Assembly (NCBI RefSeq): GCF_034259325.1
Contig: NZ_JAXIVS010000027.1
Span: forward strand, 1-64,000
Source: Hyalangium ruber
Lineage (GTDB): Bacteria; Myxococcota; Myxococcia; Myxococcales; Myxococcaceae
Reading direction: 5' to 3'
Length of the DNA stretch: 64,000 bases
Shown one piece after another: positions 60,420 through 64,000 of this stretch (the stretch's first letter is position 1; the number at the start of each line of letters is the position of its first letter). The position numbers and the translations under genes are program-made. Below the pieces are notes generated by a model. It made no database searches. It saw nothing but the letters and a program-made list of their open reading frames with translations, and was not told the DNA's origin.

Positions 60420-61792
60420 GGCTCCTCCTCCTGGTAGGCCTGGTGCTGCCGCCGGCGCTCGCTGATGCCGCTCTCCGCTGTCTGTGCCGAGCACACCTCG
60501 TACAGCAGCGCGCGCTTGCCCGGGCGCTGGCGGAGGATGCGCCCCAGTCGCTGCACGTGCTCGCGCACGCTGCCGCTCCCGCTGAGGACCACTCCCACGC
60601 GCGCGTCCGGAACGTCCACCCCCTCGTTGAGCACTCGTGAGGTGAGCAGCACCGGCAGCTCTCCGCTGGCGAACGCCGCCAGCAGCACCTTTCGCTCGGG
60701 CACCGGCGTGTGGTGCGTGATGACCGGTAGCAGCAGCCTCCGCGCCAGCGTGTAGACCGTCTCGTTGTCGTCCGTGAAGACCAGCACCCGGTCGTTCCGG
60801 TGCTCCAGGAGGATGTGCCACAGCACGTCCAGCTTCGCTGTCGACGTCAGCGCGATGCGCTTCTGCTCGCGGTAGGCCCGATACGCCGCGCGCCCCTCGT
60901 CGCTGCGCTGGCTCTGTGCCAGGAAGCGCGCCCAGCCCTCCGGTGACGCCAACGCGATGCCGTTCTTGCGCACGAAGCCCAGGTAGCGGGCTCGCGCCTC
61001 GTCGTACCGCGTCTTCTCCTCGGGCGGCAGCGGCACCTCGATGCGTTTGACTTCGTAGGGCGCCAGGTAGCGCCCCTGCAGCTCGCGGATCTCCGCTCGA
61101 TATACTCGTGGCCCCAGCAGTTCCTCGGCGATGCGCTCCCCGCCGTCCGTGCGCTCCAGCGTCGCCGACAGCCCCAGTCGGTACGGCGCCAGCGAGCCCT
61201 CCGCGATGAACCGGTAGCTGGGCGCCGGCAGGTGGTGGCACTCGTCGCAGATGAGCAGCCCGAACCGGTTGCCGTGGAACTCCGTCTGCATCGCCGCCGA
61301 GTCGTACGTCGTCACCGTCATGGGCTGTCGGTCGTTCACCCCGCCTCCCAGCAACCCCACCGCCATCCCCAGGTGCTTCGACAGCACCGTCTGCCACTGC
61401 GCCATCAGGTCCAGCGTCGGCACCACCACCAGCGTCGGCCGCTTCACCTGCGCGATCGCCAGCACCGCCAGCAGCGTCTTCCCCGCCCCCGTGGGCAGCT
61501 CCACCAACCCCCGGCTCCCGGCCTGCTTCCAGGCTTCCAGCGCCTCGCGCTGGTGCGGAAACGGCTCGATGGGCACCGTGAGCCCTACCTCCAACGGCTC
61601 GAAGCGCTTCGCCCGGTCCTCGTAGGGCTCGCCCAGCTCCCTCAGCCGAAGCACCGCCTCCCGGTAGCGCCATGCCGCGGCGCGATACACTCCCGTCCGG
61701 CCGTCTTTCTGGAAAAGCGCTCGCAGCCGCGCATCATCCGGAAGTGTCGGCGCGACCAGGGTGCCGCAGTCGAAGTGGAGCTCCGTCGCCAT
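60413..61792 (-). CDS. XPB/Rad25-like superfamily 2 helicase
   Basis: 459 residues from ATG 61792. Helicase motifs are intact: Walker A LPTGAGKT (about 99-106), DECH in LLICDECHHLPAPS, SATLERTDG (motif III), and QRLGRILRQRPGK (motif VI). The N-terminal damage-recognition-like region (GTLVAPTLPDDARLRALFQKDGRTGVYRAAAWRYREAV) fits XPB. Together with the overlapping Bax1-like gene this is a DNA-repair pair known from archaea and a scattered set of bacteria. Confidence 0.9.
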   Translation of the reverse strand: MATELHFDCGTLVAPTLPDDARLRALFQKDGRTGVYRAAAWRYREAVLRLRELGEPYEDRAKRFEPLEVGLTVPIEPFPHQREALEAWKQAGSRGLVELPTGAGKTLLAVLAIAQVKRPTLVVVPTLDLMAQWQTVLSKHLGMAVGLLGGGVNDRQPMTVTTYDSAAMQTEFHGNRFGLLICDECHHLPAPSYRFIAEGSLAPYRLGLSATLERTDGGERIAEELLGPRVYRAEIRELQGRYLAPYEVKRIEVPLPPEEKTRYDEARARYLGFVRKNGIALASPEGWARFLAQSQRSDEGRAAYRAYREQKRIALTSTAKLDVLWHILLEHRNDRVLVFTDDNETVYTLARRLLLPVITHHTPVPERKVLLAAFASGELPVLLTSRVLNEGVDVPDARVGVVLSGSGSVREHVQRLGRILRQRPGKRALLYEVCSAQTAESGISERRRQHQAYQEEEPC

Positions 61793-61893
61793 CCGTAGGA
61801 CCTGGTGAGTAGCCCGTTCCCCGCCTCGGCGCCACCTCTCAATGGGGTGGACGCAGGGCATGTCAGACCGGTGTGCTAACGGCCCTGGACCCT

Positions 61894-63339
61894 ATGGCCC
61901 TTGCCCTCTCCCTCGCTCTACTGACCGCCGGAAGCCTGCTCGGAGCCGGTCTCACCTGGTTGCTCCTCCAGGGACGGTTGAACCATGCGACCCGCCTGGT
62001 CCGGATGGAAGGGGAGGCCGAGCGTGCCACCCTCGCCGAGCGTCTCCGGGGTCGGGAGGTGGAGGTTCAGGAGCTGCGCCGTGCGTTGGACGTCGAGCGC
62101 TCGCGTACCCGTCAGCTCCAGGAGGCATGCACCGGGCTGGAGGTGCGGCTGTCCTCACAGCTCGCCGCCTCCGCCGAGGAGCGCCGCGCCATGGAGGAGA
62201 AGCTGGAGCTGCTCACCGACGCTCGGGATGAGCTGGCCCAGTCCTTCAAGGCCCTGTCCTCGGATGCGCTGCGGATGAACAGCCAGGCCTTCCTGGAGCT
62301 GGCTCAGCTTCAGCTCTCCCGTTTCCAGGAGGGCGCCCGCGCCGACCTGACCCAGCGTGAGAAGTCCATCGCCGACCTGGTGCGGCCCCTGCGCGAGTCG
62401 CTGGAGAAGGTGGACGTTCAGGTCGGGCAGCTCGAGCAGGCCCGCGCCCAGGCCTATGGCAGCCTCGCGCAGCAGCTCCAGTCGCTCGCCTCCACCCAGG
62501 AGTCCCTGCGCGCGGAGACCGCCAGCCTCGTGGGCGCCCTGCGCGCTCCCACCGTGCGCGGGCGCTGGGGAGAGATTCAGCTCCGACGCGTCGTCGAGAT
62601 GGCCGGCATGGTGGAGTGCTGCGACTTCGTCCAGCAGGAGACCGTCACCAGCGAGCGTGGGCGCCTGCGGCCCGACATGGTGGTGCGCCTGCCCGGAAAC
62701 AAGAGCGTGGTGGTGGACTCCAAGGCGCCCCTTCAGGCGTACCTCGAGGCCCTGGAGGCGCGCGACGACGCCACGCGGCTCGCCAAGCTCCGGGAGCATG
62801 CCGCCCAGACGCGCGCCCACCTCAAGGCCCTGGGCGACAAGGCCTACTGGGAGCAGTTCCCCTCCGCCCCCGAGTTCGTGGTGATGTTCCTACCCGGAGA
62901 GACGTTCTTCAGCGCCGCGCTGGAGCAGGACCCCGCTCTCATCGAGGCTGGTGTGGACCGGCAGGTCATCCTCGCTACCCCCACCACCCTCATCGCCTTG
63001 CTGCGTGCCGTGGCCTATGGGTGGCGCCAGGAGAACGTCGCGCGCAATGCCCAGGAGATTCGCGAGCTGGGCCGCGCGCTGTACGACCGCATTCGCACGC
63101 TCGCCCGCCACTTCGCGGACCTGGGCAGGAATCTGGACCGCGCCGTGGATGCCTACAACACCACCGTGGGCTCCCTGGAGGTGAGGGTGCTGCCCGGCGC
63201 TCGGCGCTTCAAGGAGATGGGCGCGGCTGCTGGCGAGGACATTCCCGGCCTGCCCACCCTGGACATGGCCGTCCGCCCCCTGCGGGCTCCAGAGCTGGAC
63301 CCTCTCCTCGCCGAGCAGCCAGGGCTGCCCGAGAGCTGA
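61894..63339 (+). CDS. rmuC: RmuC-family DNA recombination protein
   Basis: 481 residues. The chosen ATG at 61894 begins a membrane anchor (MALALSLALLTAGSLLGAGLTWLLLQ); a GTG at 61873 is an alternative. A long coiled-coil (about 40-220) is followed by the RmuC nuclease-like core: VRGRWGEIQLRRVVEMAGMVECCDFVQQETV, RPDMVVRLPGNKSVVVDSKAPLQAYL, APEFVVMFLPGETFFSAAL, PTTLIALLRAVAYGWRQE. RmuC limits DNA inversions and has been implicated in defence against invading DNA. Divergent from the XPB-Bax1 pair. Confidence 0.92.
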   Translation: MALALSLALLTAGSLLGAGLTWLLLQGRLNHATRLVRMEGEAERATLAERLRGREVEVQELRRALDVERSRTRQLQEACTGLEVRLSSQLAASAEERRAMEEKLELLTDARDELAQSFKALSSDALRMNSQAFLELAQLQLSRFQEGARADLTQREKSIADLVRPLRESLEKVDVQVGQLEQARAQAYGSLAQQLQSLASTQESLRAETASLVGALRAPTVRGRWGEIQLRRVVEMAGMVECCDFVQQETVTSERGRLRPDMVVRLPGNKSVVVDSKAPLQAYLEALEARDDATRLAKLREHAAQTRAHLKALGDKAYWEQFPSAPEFVVMFLPGETFFSAALEQDPALIEAGVDRQVILATPTTLIALLRAVAYGWRQENVARNAQEIRELGRALYDRIRTLARHFADLGRNLDRAVDAYNTTVGSLEVRVLPGARRFKEMGAAAGEDIPGLPTLDMAVRPLRAPELDPLLAEQPGLPES

Positions 63340-63386
63340 GCCGCGGGCTTTCTCGCGCTGGAAGGTCTAGATTACCTGCCACTGTC

Positions 63387-63803
63387 ATGCGCCGCGTCCT
63401 CGTCGTCAGCCCACACCCCGCCTCCCGGGCGCTGCTCCAGCGCTTCCTCGCGGAGCCCGAGGTGTCCGTCTCCACCGCCAAGGACGCGGATGCGGCGCTC
63501 TCGTCCATTGCCCTCACGCCCCCCGCCGTCGTCGTGGTCGATCTTCGCCGGCCCGATGAGGACCACCCGCTCTTCCTCGCCCTGCTGCGTAAGCGCCATC
63601 CGACCCAGCCCGTCATCGCCCTCGTGCCCGGCAGCCTGCGCGTCTTCGACGGCTCCCACGAGCGGGTGCATGACGTGCGGTCCCTTCGCGCCGAGTCCGC
63701 CGAGGGGCTGCACCAGATGCTCAGCACGCTGAAGGAAGCTCTGGACCTGGTGCTCGCTCAGCACTTCATGCGCATCTTCCGGTCTCCGGTGGGCCAGGCC
63801 TGA
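63387..63803 (+). CDS. Single-domain response regulator (receiver)
   Basis: 138 residues. RVLVVSPHPASRALLQRFL opens the receiver, the phosphoacceptor Asp lies in VVVVDLRRPDEDH, and the conserved switch position follows in PVIALVPGS, though Ser/Thr placement is atypical. No output domain. It differs from the 58277-58675 protein by keeping the Asp. It follows rmuC by 47 bases. Confidence 0.75.
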   Translation: MRRVLVVSPHPASRALLQRFLAEPEVSVSTAKDADAALSSIALTPPAVVVVDLRRPDEDHPLFLALLRKRHPTQPVIALVPGSLRVFDGSHERVHDVRSLRAESAEGLHQMLSTLKEALDLVLAQHFMRIFRSPVGQA

Positions 63804-63809
63804 GGCCCC

Positions 63810-64000
63810 TCAGTAGACCGTGAGCGTGAAGGTGCGCTCGTCGGTCCCCAGCAGACCGTCCGTCGCCCTGATCGTGAAGCTCGAGACTCCCGGCGTGGTC
63901 GGGGTCCCCACCAGCACTCCCGTCGACGCTTCGAAGCCAATGCCCTCGGGCGTAGTGCCCGCGGTGAGCTGCCACGTGGCCGCGGCGCCTCCCGAGACCT
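63810..64000 (-). CDS. Putative-Ig-domain protein, C-terminal part only
   Basis: The window ends inside this gene; only its last 62 residues are visible, read on the minus strand to the stop at 63810-63812. They form one putative-Ig (He_PIG-type) repeat: LTAGTTPEGIGFEASTGVL, GTPTTPGVSSFTIRATD and a final strand FTLTVY. Such cadherin-like repeats occur in large surface or secreted myxobacterial proteins. Nothing can be said about the rest. Confidence 0.7.
   Translation of the reverse strand, partial: VSGGAAATWQLTAGTTPEGIGFEASTGVLVGTPTTPGVSSFTIRATDGLLGTDERTFTLTVY

Overview
The window is high-GC, densely coded DNA that looks like a myxobacterial chromosome (Myxococcota, probably Cystobacterineae). 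The pointers are a lipoprotein built of about 17 ELWxxDGTxxGT repeats with a Cys-rich C-terminal sorting tail, a choice-of-anchor A surface lipoprotein, a twitching-motility ATPase, many regulators and a myxobacterial-style type VI secretion locus. No insertion sequence, CRISPR array, rRNA or conventional tRNA gene was seen.

Layout. 1-3893: end of a B3 metallo-beta-lactamase, a TetR regulator with its operator overlapping a DUF885 protein gene, and a methyltransferase. 3929-8142 (minus): a three-gene unit whose two larger products together resemble the two halves of VioB/RebD-type enzymes, plus a lipoprotein. 8310-9593: a small exported protein and a VTT/DedA membrane protein. 9608-17630 (minus): TetR, RND adaptor, RND pump, TolC and an Omp85-like protein, with near-identical operators in front of the regulator and the pump genes. 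17796-31583: mixed housekeeping and accessory genes (deaminase, sirtuin, AAC(3)-like acetyltransferase, surface lipoproteins, FBP/FusB-like protein, PilT, UppS).

31652-49869 (plus): an 18-kb type VI secretion locus (degenerate adenylate-forming protein, PAAR-like DUF4280, IglI-like protein, TssG, TssB, TssC, tube protein, TssK, TssE, VgrG-like base, separate spike, TssF, TssL, a small unknown, TssM, TssJ). No ClpV is present. Facing it, on the minus strand, is a module of a second VgrG-like protein with a helical tail and two coiled-coil proteins (49882-53931), a candidate effector or spike-cargo unit.

53932-58290 is the most unusual part. Two tandem structured RNAs (54073-54210 and 54233-54367) each carry a tRNA body in permuted order: the 3' half (T arm and 3' acceptor strand) comes first and the 5' half second. 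Each body sits in the same conserved three-way-junction frame, and pairing is kept where the copies differ. They lie directly upstream of a gene for a TROVE(Ro60)-like/vWA protein, followed by an unknown protein with a C-terminal SGICLG motif, a JAB/JAMM isopeptidase-like protein and a ThiF/E1-like enzyme. I infer an RNA-scaffolded system, perhaps sensing or repairing damaged tRNA, coupled to ubiquitin-like chemistry. Proteins of the Ro60 class are known partners of small structured RNAs; this exact combination I cannot verify as described.

58277-64000: a receiver domain lacking its phosphoacceptor Asp, an Xre regulator, an XPB-like helicase overlapping its Bax1-like nuclease partner, RmuC, a normal receiver domain, and the end of a putative-Ig-domain protein.
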